The translations under genes were made by a program, and so were the position numbers. The notes below the pieces were generated by a model, which searched no databases, was not told the DNA's origin, and saw nothing but the letters and a program-made list of their open reading frames with translations. A DNA stretch of 64,000 nucleotides, taken from NCBI GenBank assembly GCA_002070475.1, contig MWDI01000016.1, positions 62,001 through 126,000 on the forward strand. The letters are read 5' to 3'. Shown here piece after piece: positions 16,793-26,436 of this stretch; positions within the stretch are counted from its first letter, which is position 1, and each line of letters opens with the position of its first letter. The stretch comes from Firmicutes bacterium ADurb.Bin146. GTDB taxonomy: Bacteria > Bacillota > Clostridia > DUPQ01.

Positions 16793-19069
16793 ATGGCTTA
16801 TGAGTGGTACGGGTATTATACCAATGAAGGTAAAGATTATGTTATAACCAGACCGGACACGCCAAGACACTGGTATAACTATATGTATAACGACGAATAT
16901 ATTACATTTGCATCACAAGTGGGATTTGGAGAAGGATTTGCACAAGATGACATGGGTAGACGTATAGCTCTTGTCATGAATCGTAATTTCTTTGTGTGTG
17001 AAGATGAATACTGGTCACTTGCCGGGCTTCCTATCAACTACGGGTATTCAGGATATTCCTGTATCCATACAGCAGGTTCCACAACAATATCTCTAAAGTA
17101 TAGGAATATATCATCAAAAGTCAGGATATTTGTTCCAAACAAAGGACTTATGGAGATTTGGAGCGTGACTTTAAAGAATGAGTCAGATAAAGTAAGAAAA
17201 CTATCACTTATACCATATGCAAAGACAGATATCGACTCTGCATACAAGCCCCAGGGATATAATGTGGCAAGAGGAGGATCTTACAAGGATAAAAACTGTG
17301 TATATGGCTTTTTTTATAACCAGTTCAATTCTGAAAGAAATCTTCCCATATACGGTTATATGTCCTCATCTGAAAATATAACAGGATATGATTCAAGAAG
17401 GACTGCTTTCATAGGCGCATATAATGACGAACAGAGACCTAAAGCGCTAGAGGAAAATAAAGGATGCACAGACAGCGACTGTATTGTGGAAAAACTTTGC
17501 TTTACCCTGCAAAATGTTATTACATTAGAACCAAATGAACAGAAAACAATACACTATGTAATTGGGTTATCCTTTAATAAAGAAGATATAGTAACTGCTG
17601 ATAATGAATGGGTCAAAAACCAATATTCATCTATGATGGAAAAATATGAAGACCGTATCAGGCGTGTGAAAATTAAAACCCCATGGGAGAATTTTGATAA
17701 TTTAATAAACGGATGGATGGTTTATGCTACTGACATGGGAAGCAGATGGGCAAGGGTCCGGCATAACGGATACCGCGACATGAGCCAGGATACCGACTGT
17801 CTCGCTGTTTTGAATGCGCCTTTGGCATGGGAAAGGATAAAAAGGGTGTTATCCTATCAATATGAAAATGGATATGCTCCAAGGACAATAATAGATGGCT
17901 CATTAAAAGACAGGAACTTCTCTGACAACACTGTGTGGCTGACTTTTGCAGTGTATGATATTATAAAAGAATTAAATAAACCTGAACTTTTACATGAGCA
18001 GGTAAATTTCAATAACAAAACTACAGCTTCAGTATATGAACATATTAAAAGAAGTGTGGATTTTCTATATAACTTTACAGGACTCTATGGGCTGATAAGA
18101 ATATGGGGAGGAGACTGGAACGACTGTATTAACTATGCAGGACTAGAAGGTAAAGGTGTTTCTGTTTGGCTATCTATAGCATGGTGCATGGCAGCAAAAC
18201 AACTTTCTGAATTGGCAGGCATGTTGGGATACCAAGAAGATAAAAAATCCTATATGGATAAATATCATATAATGCGTGATAGGATTGATGAGCATGGATG
18301 GGATGGCGAATACTACATGTATGCAAGAACAGACCACGATATACCTTTAGGTTCTCATACACAGGAAGAAGGCAAAATTTTCTTAAATCCTCAGATATGG
18401 GCAGTATTTGCAGGGCTTGATAAAGAAAACAGGCACATAAAATCCATGAATATGGCAGAGCTACATCTTTCTTCTGATGAAGGAATACTGTTATCCAAAC
18501 CAGCTTATACAAGACAATATGATTATATAGGCTCTATGGCGGAAAAACCAGGAGGCGTGCAGGATAACGGAGGAGTATATCTTCATCCTGCTGCATGGAA
18601 ACTTGCAGCGGATGCTATGTTGAAAAAAAATGATAAGGTTGAAGAGAATCTCAAGAAGATGCTTCCTTTTGACAATGATTATTATGAGACAAAAGGGGAG
18701 CCATACTGTATGTTCAATTGTTATTATCTAGATTATCACGGTTATAGGAAGGGTACTCCTGGACAGTCCTGGAGGACAGGTACAAACGGATGGCTTTTAA
18801 AATCAACTGTTATGTATATATTTGGACTGGTTCCTGAACCAAAAGGCTTGAAACTAAATCCATGTTTACCTGCTTCATGGAAGGAATGTTCCATTACGAA
18901 GTTATTCAGAGGATGTACATATAATATTAAATATATACAAACAGGTAACGGGCATAATAACAGGATATCCAGAATAATTGTTAACGGACTGGAAAAACAA
19001 TATATAAATAACACAATACCTTCAATAGAAGGCCAGATATTGGATATAATGGTATATCTGGAAACCTAA
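16793..19069 (+). CDS. GH94-family glycoside phosphorylase
   Basis: A 758-residue protein with the GH94 layout: an N-terminal beta-sandwich (to about 270), a linker, the (alpha/alpha)6 barrel and a C-terminal cap. GGDWNDCIN near residue 440 contains the catalytic Asp that acts as general acid; the phosphate-binding region late in the barrel reads TGTNGWLLKS near 664. Family members cleave cellobiose, chitobiose or related beta-glycosides with phosphate and save ATP. The specificity here is not clear. The ribosome site AGGAGG precedes the ATG closely. Co-transcription with a heparinase-like gene is unusual and hints at an uncommon disaccharide. Confidence 0.88.
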   Translation: MAYEWYGYYTNEGKDYVITRPDTPRHWYNYMYNDEYITFASQVGFGEGFAQDDMGRRIALVMNRNFFVCEDEYWSLAGLPINYGYSGYSCIHTAGSTTISLKYRNISSKVRIFVPNKGLMEIWSVTLKNESDKVRKLSLIPYAKTDIDSAYKPQGYNVARGGSYKDKNCVYGFFYNQFNSERNLPIYGYMSSSENITGYDSRRTAFIGAYNDEQRPKALEENKGCTDSDCIVEKLCFTLQNVITLEPNEQKTIHYVIGLSFNKEDIVTADNEWVKNQYSSMMEKYEDRIRRVKIKTPWENFDNLINGWMVYATDMGSRWARVRHNGYRDMSQDTDCLAVLNAPLAWERIKRVLSYQYENGYAPRTIIDGSLKDRNFSDNTVWLTFAVYDIIKELNKPELLHEQVNFNNKTTASVYEHIKRSVDFLYNFTGLYGLIRIWGGDWNDCINYAGLEGKGVSVWLSIAWCMAAKQLSELAGMLGYQEDKKSYMDKYHIMRDRIDEHGWDGEYYMYARTDHDIPLGSHTQEEGKIFLNPQIWAVFAGLDKENRHIKSMNMAELHLSSDEGILLSKPAYTRQYDYIGSMAEKPGGVQDNGGVYLHPAAWKLAADAMLKKNDKVEENLKKMLPFDNDYYETKGEPYCMFNCYYLDYHGYRKGTPGQSWRTGTNGWLLKSTVMYIFGLVPEPKGLKLNPCLPASWKECSITKLFRGCTYNIKYIQTGNGHNNRISRIIVNGLEKQYINNTIPSIEGQILDIMVYLET

Positions 19070-19071
19070 TG

Positions 19072-19716
19072 TTAAATAAAAGATAACAGCTGTTCAGGTT
19101 TATCTATAACTGTTGCAGCTCCAAGAGAGTATAATAACTCTTTATCTCTAAAACCCCAGGATACGCCTATGAATGCGATACCTGCATTTTTTGCCGTATT
19201 CGCATCTACATCAGAATCGCCTACATAGCAGGCTTGTGATTTATCACAGCCAAGCATCTCTAAAGCCATATATACGCTGTCAGGCGCGGGTTTTTTCCTT
19301 ATCTTATCCGATTCTCCTATAGCTACATCTATATATCCGTTGAAGTACTTGGGACAAATCTTCTTTACTGCGGCATCAAACTTGTTCGATACTATCGCTG
19401 TTTTATATCCTTTAGCTTTGACTTGTTCCAAAAGCTGTAAAATCCCTTCATATGGTCGGGTCTTGTTTTCCAGATTTTTTGAATAGTGTTTTTTAAATAC
19501 TCTCAGACAATCGGAAAAATCTCTATTTAGCCTTCCTTGAGGAAGCGATAACTCTAGAAATTTTTCTATTCCATTCCCGACATAGGTTCTGGCCTGGTCA
19601 AGGGTAATGCTTTTATAACCGAAAGCATTTAGGGTATAGTTCATGCTATCTGTAAGATCTTCCAAAGTATCTAGTAAAGTTCCATCCAAATCGAATATTA
19701 TTGCATTAAATCTCAT
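19072..19716 (-). CDS. HAD-family phosphatase, phosphoglycolate phosphatase-like
   Basis: A 214-residue HAD-IA hydrolase. Motif I is FDLDGT with the nucleophile Asp9 and acid Asp11, motif II is VSNKF near 107, and motif IV is GDSDVDANTAKNAG near 166. The second ATG (19716) is chosen because GGAGG lies seven bases before it, and the first ATG (19728) overlaps the upstream stop. It is the last gene of the GH3-HAD-HAD operon. It may dephosphorylate phosphoglycolate or a sugar phosphate; the set of residues does not decide. Confidence 0.85.
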   Translation of the reverse strand: MRFNAIIFDLDGTLLDTLEDLTDSMNYTLNAFGYKSITLDQARTYVGNGIEKFLELSLPQGRLNRDFSDCLRVFKKHYSKNLENKTRPYEGILQLLEQVKAKGYKTAIVSNKFDAAVKKICPKYFNGYIDVAIGESDKIRKKPAPDSVYMALEMLGCDKSQACYVGDSDVDANTAKNAGIAFIGVSWGFRDKELLYSLGAATVIDKPEQLLSFI

Positions 19717-19727
19717 TAAATCCTCCA

Positions 19728-20468
19728 TTATAGGTACTGGTATATATTATTCAGAGAGTCAATCACTGGCACTGCTATATTATAATCCAAAGAAGCTTCC
19801 AGCCACTTGGCACTTTCACTTTCTTTTGTCTTATACCATATAGCATCCATATCTGCATTAATCGCGCCAACTATGTCAGTCGTGTATAAATCACCAATAA
19901 AAAGACATTGTTTGCTTGATAGCCTCATTTTGCACAGCATGTAATCATAAAATTCCTTCATTGGTTTTACATATCCCATTTCTTCAGAAATGAAAAAATG
20001 TGTAATATATTGTTTTACTGGATTTAGCCTTTTATACTGTATGTTCGCTAATCCGTTTGTCGCTGCAGCTATAAGATGAGTCTTCGAACACTTTTTAAGC
20101 ACATCAATCGCATGTTCCTCAAATATATGGGTGTTATTGAATATATCAATATATTCTTGTGAAAGCTGGTATGCATTTCTATCGTTAAGGTTAAATGTTT
20201 CTATTACGTTTAAAAACACCTCAAAACGTTTGTAGTTATATTCCTTAAAAAGCTCATGGTAATTTTCGCGTATGACAGGATTATCCAAAAGATTAAGATC
20301 GAAAGATTTCCACAAATCATAGCATATTTGTCTGAATATGCCTTCAATCTTATGAGTATATTCTATTCCATGATTTAAAAGCAGGGTTTGCAATGCTTTC
20401 GCAGCTGATGCGTCATATTGAAGGATAGTATTATCAACATCGAATATAAGGCATTTATATTTACTCAA
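19728..20468 (-). CDS. HAD hydrolase, YjjG-like nucleotidase
   Basis: A 246-residue HAD protein with motif I FDVDNTI (Asp10 nucleophile), a helical cap over residues 20-95, motif II AATNG near 136 and motif IV GDLYTTDIVGA near 192. The DNT variant of motif I and the overall order are typical of YjjG-type noncanonical nucleotidases, which remove phosphate from pyrimidine monophosphates. It overlaps the GH3 gene by eight bases. A sugar phosphatase role would also suit the context. Confidence 0.8.
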   Translation of the reverse strand: MSKYKCLIFDVDNTILQYDASAAKALQTLLLNHGIEYTHKIEGIFRQICYDLWKSFDLNLLDNPVIRENYHELFKEYNYKRFEVFLNVIETFNLNDRNAYQLSQEYIDIFNNTHIFEEHAIDVLKKCSKTHLIAAATNGLANIQYKRLNPVKQYITHFFISEEMGYVKPMKEFYDYMLCKMRLSSKQCLFIGDLYTTDIVGAINADMDAIWYKTKESESAKWLEASLDYNIAVPVIDSLNNIYQYL

Positions 20469-22617
20469 GATAAAGTTCCGTTTCTTTATATTTAATGCTA
20501 CTGTTACCTGCCATGATTATGAATTTTCCTGGTTCAGTTATCCATTTCTTATCTTTCCAGAATGCAAAATCTCTTGGTTTCAGGTTGAAGCGGATTGTTT
20601 TTTCTTCACCAGGCTCCAACTCTACTTTCCTGAATCTTTTTAATTCCAAAACAGGCCTTACCAGCGAAGCAATACAGTCCTTAATATACAGCTGAACGGT
20701 TTCTTCTCCTTTTACATATCCAGTATTCTTTACTGTAACCAGAACTGGTATCTCGTCATTGACGGTATACTTCTGATTTTCCTGAGTTTCTATGATAGGA
20801 GCGGATATATCGAAATCAGTGTAAGATAATCCATAACCGAAAGGATAAAGCGGTTCAACAGAAGATTTATAATAGCTTGGCGCTCTTCCAGGATAAAAAC
20901 GGTTGTAGTGGCATTGTATCTGGCCGACATTTCTAGGTATAGTGACAGGCAGTTTTGCTGAAGGATTATTTTGTCCGAAAATTGTCATCGCTACTGCATT
21001 GCCGCATTCCTGACCAAGGTAGAAAGCCAGAAGAAATGCATCAGATTCTTCTTTCGCCCATATGACAGAGCTTGGTCTTCCATCGATAATAAGGAGAATA
21101 AGTTTTTTTGCTACTTTTCTGACCCGTTCAAACAACAATTGCTGGTCTCCTTTTAAGGATAAATCATCGGTATCTTCATTTTCCATACAGGTTATTTCAT
21201 TACCGCCTAAAACAAGCAGTGTTATATCAGCTTCTTTTGCCTTCTTCACAGCATGAGCTATATTAATTTTTCCATAATCATCCTGATCGAGAGCCTGGCT
21301 GTATGTTATTTCAAAATTACCTTCTGCATAATTCTTTATACCGTCTAGAACTGATACGAAATATTTCGGTTTATCTGTTGAATAGTTACCAAGAAGCAGC
21401 CTGTTAGCATTTGGCCCTATTACTGCCATCCGGTTTATGCTATTTTTATTTAAAGGTAGAAGATTGTTTTTATTTTCTAAAAGAATTATGGATTTAAACG
21501 CAGCTTTTAGTGCAAGCAAATCATGATCTTTATTGTAACAAACCTGTTTTCGATCAGGTCTTGATTTGCCAAAGTAAAGGGTCTTGCCAGCCATTGAGAC
21601 ATGATCAGTGCCAGATGTGCCCATGTAACATTTTTCTAAGGATTCCTGCTTTGGATCGGCAGTCGGATCATCAATGAGCCCGAGCTCATATTTTTTAATA
21701 AGGACGCGCATTACTGATTTATTTACTATCTCTTCACTTATGCGGCCTTTTTCAACCGCGCTTTTCAAAACAGGACCATAAAGCCTGTTTTCATTCCAAG
21801 GTATCATCCATGCAAGTTCAGTATCAACACCAGCATTCATTGCCATTACAGCGCTAGTTTCTGGTGAATCAGATACAAACAATGCTGTATGAAGTTTTCT
21901 TATGTCGCCATTATCAGAAACAACGATACCGTCGAAACCATATTCCTCACGTAATATATTCTGTAAAAGATATCTGCTTGCATGACAAGGTACACCATTA
22001 AGACTGTGATGCGCTGGCATAACTGAGCATACATGTCCTTCCTTAACAAGGGTTTCAAAAGGAAGAAGATGCACTTCTCGCAAGCTTCTCTCAGATATTT
22101 CCATCGCAGCGCCATTAAGGCCTCCAAGAGGTTCCCCGTCAGCAACAAAATGCTTTGCTGTAGCTACTATATGGTCTTTATCAAGATATTTATCTCCTGT
22201 CCCTTGTAGGCCTAAAGAAAAAGCCAGCCCGATTCGAGATACATGATATGGATCCTCTCCATATGCTTCCTGGATTCTACCCCATCTTGGATCTCTTACA
22301 ACCGCAACCATTGGACCATAACAATGATGTATACCACAGGCTCTGCATTCTTTTGCAATTACAGTAGCAACTTGTTCGATAAGTAAAGTATCCCATGTCG
22401 AACCTAAAGCAAGTGCTTGAGGGAATGAAGTAGCATACGGCGTAACAGCACCATGAAGACATTCACCCTGCTGCATATGAGGTATAGACAATCTTTCATT
22501 CCCATTAGGAAAGGATGCAGCCAGCTGGTGAAGTTTTTCATCTAGGTTCATCTGCGCTAATTTTCCTTCAGCCCATTTTTCCGCTCTTATCCTTCTTTCA
22601 AGGTTATATCTGTCCAT
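20461..22617 (-). CDS. GH3 family beta-glycosidase
   Basis: A 718-residue enzyme with the three-part GH3 architecture. The TIM barrel covers residues 1-310 and has KHF at 155-157 and GIVVSDNGD at 230-238, where Asp235 is the nucleophile. The alpha/beta sandwich follows (near 370-590) and contains AVIGPNA. A C-terminal Fn3-like domain has VTVKNTGYVKGEETVQLYI. No signal peptide is present, so it probably cleaves imported beta-linked oligosaccharides such as beta-glucosides or xylosides. It leads an operon with two HAD genes. Confidence 0.92.
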   Translation of the reverse strand: MDRYNLERRIRAEKWAEGKLAQMNLDEKLHQLAASFPNGNERLSIPHMQQGECLHGAVTPYATSFPQALALGSTWDTLLIEQVATVIAKECRACGIHHCYGPMVAVVRDPRWGRIQEAYGEDPYHVSRIGLAFSLGLQGTGDKYLDKDHIVATAKHFVADGEPLGGLNGAAMEISERSLREVHLLPFETLVKEGHVCSVMPAHHSLNGVPCHASRYLLQNILREEYGFDGIVVSDNGDIRKLHTALFVSDSPETSAVMAMNAGVDTELAWMIPWNENRLYGPVLKSAVEKGRISEEIVNKSVMRVLIKKYELGLIDDPTADPKQESLEKCYMGTSGTDHVSMAGKTLYFGKSRPDRKQVCYNKDHDLLALKAAFKSIILLENKNNLLPLNKNSINRMAVIGPNANRLLLGNYSTDKPKYFVSVLDGIKNYAEGNFEITYSQALDQDDYGKINIAHAVKKAKEADITLLVLGGNEITCMENEDTDDLSLKGDQQLLFERVRKVAKKLILLIIDGRPSSVIWAKEESDAFLLAFYLGQECGNAVAMTIFGQNNPSAKLPVTIPRNVGQIQCHYNRFYPGRAPSYYKSSVEPLYPFGYGLSYTDFDISAPIIETQENQKYTVNDEIPVLVTVKNTGYVKGEETVQLYIKDCIASLVRPVLELKRFRKVELEPGEEKTIRFNLKPRDFAFWKDKKWITEPGKFIIMAGNSSIKYKETELYLE

Positions 22618-22705
22618 TTCAACACCTCATCTGCGGTAATATTTTCTATACTTATGATTTTATCAAATGGAGTGGCTTTTAACAATCAAATACAGCTTTT
22701 TGATG

Positions 22706-22734
22706 TTGACTTTAGTTTCCGAGTAACGGATAAT
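22706..22734 (+). promoter_or_regulatory. Sigma-A promoter of the ABC exporter operon
   Basis: TTGACT at 22706-22711 and GATAAT at 22729-22734 are separated by 17 bases. The start codon at 22766 follows after a short leader with AAGGAGG. Confidence 0.7.
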
Positions 22735-22765
22735 AACAAAATAGGGGTTGAAGGAGGCGAAGAAT

Positions 22766-25030
22766 ATGACAGACAAGACCAATCATATATTATCCAACAA
22801 ACCTGTACCAGAAGACATATCAAAAAAACTTGATGAGCTAGCGCAGAATCAGCGCCTGCTTTTTTTTATTGTCGGAGACCTGTCCAAAGACAGTATGTAC
22901 AGTCAAACAGTACTTGTAGTTACCGATAATGGCTTATTCTGTTTTGACAGGATATATGATGATGGTGTTATATATATTGCGCATGAGGAAATAGAGGAAA
23001 TCAGAATAAAAAGACTTTATGGCAATGCCATAATGGTTGTAACCAAAACAAATGAAAAAGCTTTTGATTTCTTCAGATTCACTTATTCTGTTGCAAATCT
23101 TTGCGAAGCTGCAGCGGATTTTTCTAAAAGGACAAAACAAGGTAATGATATAGATAAATCCATGGAAATGGTAACAGCTGTGTTTGAAAAACAGTTTTCC
23201 AGCTGTCCAAAATGTGGAAGAACTCTTGTCCGTCCGGGAGCTCAATGTCTTAACTGTCAGCCAAAAGGTAAAATAGCTAAAAAACTTATGAAATATGTGC
23301 TCCCTCAGAAAAAGCTTTTAATAATTTGCCTAATTTTTTCAATTATTACAACAGCCATGTCTTTAGTGCCTCCATATATAACAAAACTTATGGTTGACGA
23401 CATAATTCCTAAGAACAATAGAGATCTTCTTATTAATGTTGTTTTCTTTTTGTTTGGCACCTATGTAATACAATATTCAATAGGCGCGTTAAGATCATAT
23501 CTTTTAAGAGTCAGTGGAGACAGGATAGTCGCAAGCTTAAGAAGCGACATATATGCAAAAGCACAGTACCTTCCTATGAAGTTTTATGATAAGACTTCTA
23601 CAGGCTCAGTTATAACCAGAATAAGCAGCGATACATCCACTTTGCAATCTTTTACCTTAAGAATAACACAAGAAGTAGTGGTTCAGTTTTTCCTGCTTAT
23701 TGGAATTATAGTTATAATGTTCGTAATGAATTGGAAGCTTACTCTGCTTTCCCTTATTCCGGTTCCTCTGGTAGTTATCGGTTCAAGGATTTTTGGAAAG
23801 AAAATACTGCCGTATTACAGAAGGATATGGCGTAAATGGTCAGCAGTTTCCTCTATTCTTACAGATACAATTCCCGGAGTAAGGGTTATAAAAGCATTCA
23901 CTAATGAAAAAGGAGCAATTGATAAATTTGATAGATACAACGAAGAATGGCTTAAAACAGATATAAAAGCAGCAAGAATAACTACTTTATTTCCTCAGAT
24001 AGTAAGCTTCTTTGTAACGTGCGGTTCCTTACTTATCTGGAGCGTCGGAGGAAATTTGGTAATGAATACGCAAAGCGGCCTGACTCTTGGCTTGCTTGTT
24101 TCATTTATATCATATACATCAATGTTTTATGGGCCTGTAAACTTCTTTGCAAATTTTAATGACTCATTACAGGCAGCAGTAGCAGCTGCAGAAAGAGTAT
24201 TTGACATAATAGATGCTGAACCCGAAGCTGATTTTGGAAAAGGAAGCCATCCTAAGAATTTTAAAGGTAAGATTCAGTTTAGGAATGTAAATTTCTCGTT
24301 TGACCGGACTAAGATGACATTAAAAGATATAAATGTGGATATTGAGCCTGGAGATATTGTAGGCATTGTGGGGACTACAGGTTCAGGTAAATCCACTCTC
24401 ATAAATCTTCTAATGAGATACTATGATAATTATGAAGGGCAAATACTTGTTGACGGGCAGGATATTAAAGAGATAGATATGGAATTTTATAGAGCACAAA
24501 TGGGTTATGTACAGCAAGAACCCATGATGTTTCATGATACTATATATAATAATATTGCATATGGTAATAGCAATATTCAAGTAGAAGAAGTTATTAATGC
24601 CTCAAAGATTGCAAATGCCCATAATTTTATTATTAAGCTTCCTGATTCCTATGATACAGTTTTGGGAGAAAGGGGTACAGGATTATCTGGTGGAGAAAGA
24701 CAGCGCGTGTCTATTGCAAGAGCAGTTCTGAAAAATCCTAGTATAATGATATTTGATGAGGCTACAGCAGCAGTTGATTCAGAAACTGAGCTTCTAATAC
24801 AGGAAGCGATAGAAAGACTTATAAAAGGAAGAACCACTCTTATGATTGCCCACAGGTTGTCAACATTAAGAAATGCGAACAAAATCTTAGTTGTGGATGA
24901 AGGCCAGATAATAGAAAGCGGTTCTCCGGAAGAACTTCTTAAAAAGAAAGGCAAGTATTATAAGCTTATAGAAATACAAACAATGTCATCAAAATTACAA
25001 AAAGCCAAGGAAGAGGAAAATATAGAATAG
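22766..25030 (+). CDS. ABC exporter with N-terminal PH-like domain and zinc ribbon
   Basis: A 754-residue half-transporter. Residues 1-140 form a small beta-rich domain resembling PH/YokE-like modules, followed by a zinc ribbon with cysteines at 147, 150, 161 and 164. Six membrane helices span about 175-470. The nucleotide-binding domain has Walker A GTTGSGKST near 535, the signature LSGGERQRVS near 640 and Walker B IMIFDEA. The start ATG at 22766 follows AAGGAGG; an in-frame TTG at 22748 is unlikely. The next gene, DUF1854, is a known partner of this exporter type; related pairs occur near cyanophycin genes in other bacteria. The substrate is unknown. Confidence 0.88.
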   Translation: MTDKTNHILSNKPVPEDISKKLDELAQNQRLLFFIVGDLSKDSMYSQTVLVVTDNGLFCFDRIYDDGVIYIAHEEIEEIRIKRLYGNAIMVVTKTNEKAFDFFRFTYSVANLCEAAADFSKRTKQGNDIDKSMEMVTAVFEKQFSSCPKCGRTLVRPGAQCLNCQPKGKIAKKLMKYVLPQKKLLIICLIFSIITTAMSLVPPYITKLMVDDIIPKNNRDLLINVVFFLFGTYVIQYSIGALRSYLLRVSGDRIVASLRSDIYAKAQYLPMKFYDKTSTGSVITRISSDTSTLQSFTLRITQEVVVQFFLLIGIIVIMFVMNWKLTLLSLIPVPLVVIGSRIFGKKILPYYRRIWRKWSAVSSILTDTIPGVRVIKAFTNEKGAIDKFDRYNEEWLKTDIKAARITTLFPQIVSFFVTCGSLLIWSVGGNLVMNTQSGLTLGLLVSFISYTSMFYGPVNFFANFNDSLQAAVAAAERVFDIIDAEPEADFGKGSHPKNFKGKIQFRNVNFSFDRTKMTLKDINVDIEPGDIVGIVGTTGSGKSTLINLLMRYYDNYEGQILVDGQDIKEIDMEFYRAQMGYVQQEPMMFHDTIYNNIAYGNSNIQVEEVINASKIANAHNFIIKLPDSYDTVLGERGTGLSGGERQRVSIARAVLKNPSIMIFDEATAAVDSETELLIQEAIERLIKGRTTLMIAHRLSTLRNANKILVVDEGQIIESGSPEELLKKKGKYYKLIEIQTMSSKLQKAKEEENIE

Positions 25031-25042
25031 GAGGAAGCCTGC

Positions 25043-25531
25043 ATGAAAGTACCGTATATTGAAGGTGATAATGCCAAGATAACAAGAGTAGATCTTACAC
25101 ATGTGGATGTGGTAATGTTTAACGGCCAAAAATTTGAAAATGTTGAACCAAGAAGGCTTTTTCCCATAAGCGGTTTAAGAAAGTATATAACTTTACTGGA
25201 TGCAGAGGAAAAGGAAGTAGCTATCATCCGGAAACTTGACTCTTTAATGGAGGATTCGAAGAAAGCGGTGGAAGATTGTCTGAATGAATACTATCTAGTA
25301 CCAAAAATTATCAAAGTATATGAGGTTAAGGAAATATCCGGGAACATAAATATGCATGTACTGACAAATAAAGGGGAAAGAAAGTTTGAAATATGGCACA
25401 GATATAATGATATAAAAATTATTCATGGCACAAGAATGTTATTTAGGGACATAGCTGATAACAGATATGAAATAGAAGATATTGATAAACTTGACAAATC
25501 CAGCAGAGTTAAGCTTGGCACATTTATATGA
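25043..25531 (+). CDS. DUF1854 protein, partner of the ABC exporter
   Basis: A 162-residue soluble protein. The N-terminal ~65 residues form a small beta domain with the PRRLFPIS phrase typical of DUF1854. The C-terminal part has FEIWHRYNDIKIIHG and RMLFRDIADNRYEI, also family-like. It begins 12 bases after the exporter gene with AGGAGG. DUF1854 proteins recur beside ABC exporters with an extra N-terminal domain; they may be a regulatory or adaptor subunit, but no biochemical role is known to me. Confidence 0.8.
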   Translation: MKVPYIEGDNAKITRVDLTHVDVVMFNGQKFENVEPRRLFPISGLRKYITLLDAEEKEVAIIRKLDSLMEDSKKAVEDCLNEYYLVPKIIKVYEVKEISGNINMHVLTNKGERKFEIWHRYNDIKIIHGTRMLFRDIADNRYEIEDIDKLDKSSRVKLGTFI

Positions 25532-25554
25532 TATAATTATAAAGGAGGACAAAA

Positions 25555-25881
25555 ATGAAACTTATTTTAGCTATTGTAAATAATGATGACAGTGCTATTG
25601 CAGCATCCGCACTTACAGAAGCCGGCTATTTCGTAACCAAACTATCTACAACTGGGGGATTTCTAATGGTAGGTAATACGACTCTGCTCATAGGCACGGA
25701 AGACACAGAAACAGAAAATGTAATAGAAATCTTATCCAGATACTGTAAAACACGCAAACAAGCTGTCCCTTCAACAGCATCATTTGGTAATGGATTATCA
25801 AATGAAAGCCTAGCGGCTGAAGTAACAGTTGGCGGTGCAGCCATATTCGTAATGAATGTGGATAAGAGCGTAAAAATCTGA
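25555..25881 (+). CDS. darA: Cyclic-di-AMP receptor DarA/PstA (DUF970)
   Basis: A 108-residue PII-like trimeric protein that binds c-di-AMP. The family motif T-x-GGFL-x-x-GNTT is present at residues 32-43, with further family residues IVNNDD at 7-12 and GGAAIFVM near 93. A ribosome site AAAGGAGG is clear. In many Bacillota this gene lies between tmk and holB; here it is 23 bases behind DUF1854 and an ABC exporter, which may point to c-di-AMP control of that transporter, or only to chance. pstA is the alternative name. Confidence 0.9.
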   Translation: MKLILAIVNNDDSAIAASALTEAGYFVTKLSTTGGFLMVGNTTLLIGTEDTETENVIEILSRYCKTRKQAVPSTASFGNGLSNESLAAEVTVGGAAIFVMNVDKSVKI

Positions 25882-25888
25882 TTTTTCT

Positions 25889-26314
25889 TTATTTCTTTTT
25901 ATCAGCTTTTATTTTTGAAGAGCCTGCAGATACTGCCGGCTTTTTTGTAAATATCCATATAAGTATATTACCTACAAGCATGCCTAATGCGGCTGATGCG
26001 GCATAAAGAACCATATATACCAAAGCCGTGTAGTTGTAGTATATAAAAGCAGCAGGTATAAAAAGAACTGTCGGGAATAATATATAAATCCATTTGAACC
26101 TGTTATAAAGAGCAAAAATTATTCCTGCAACATATATAAGGGCAGGAAAACCGAGTAAAAGCATATATAGTATAAAATCGGACATATTCGCACTTATAAA
26201 AACGATAGGTAACAGATTGAACATAAATGCATAAAACGCAATATGGATAATGTAGTGGTTTTTTAGCCTTGTAGATTTTTCTATATCTGTTAATTGGTCG
26301 TATTTTCTTTTCAT
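25889..26314 (-). CDS. Small membrane protein of unknown function
   Basis: A 141-residue protein with a basic N-terminus, four predicted membrane segments (about 22-42, 46-68, 73-95 and 98-120) and a Lys-rich tail. I do not recognise a family. It stands alone, convergent with darA (7 bases between the stops) and divergent from the C69 peptidase. Confidence 0.6.
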   Translation of the reverse strand: MKRKYDQLTDIEKSTRLKNHYIIHIAFYAFMFNLLPIVFISANMSDFILYMLLLGFPALIYVAGIIFALYNRFKWIYILFPTVLFIPAAFIYYNYTALVYMVLYAASAALGMLVGNILIWIFTKKPAVSAGSSKIKADKKK

Positions 26315-26436
26315 AGATTGATTTTAATGGCTTAAGCTATATATTGCAAGATAAAATACCTTAATATAATAACTGTCATTTTTATTTATTCTTTTTTATG
26401 ATAAATTATATTATAGGTTTGTAAGGAGGGTGCATT

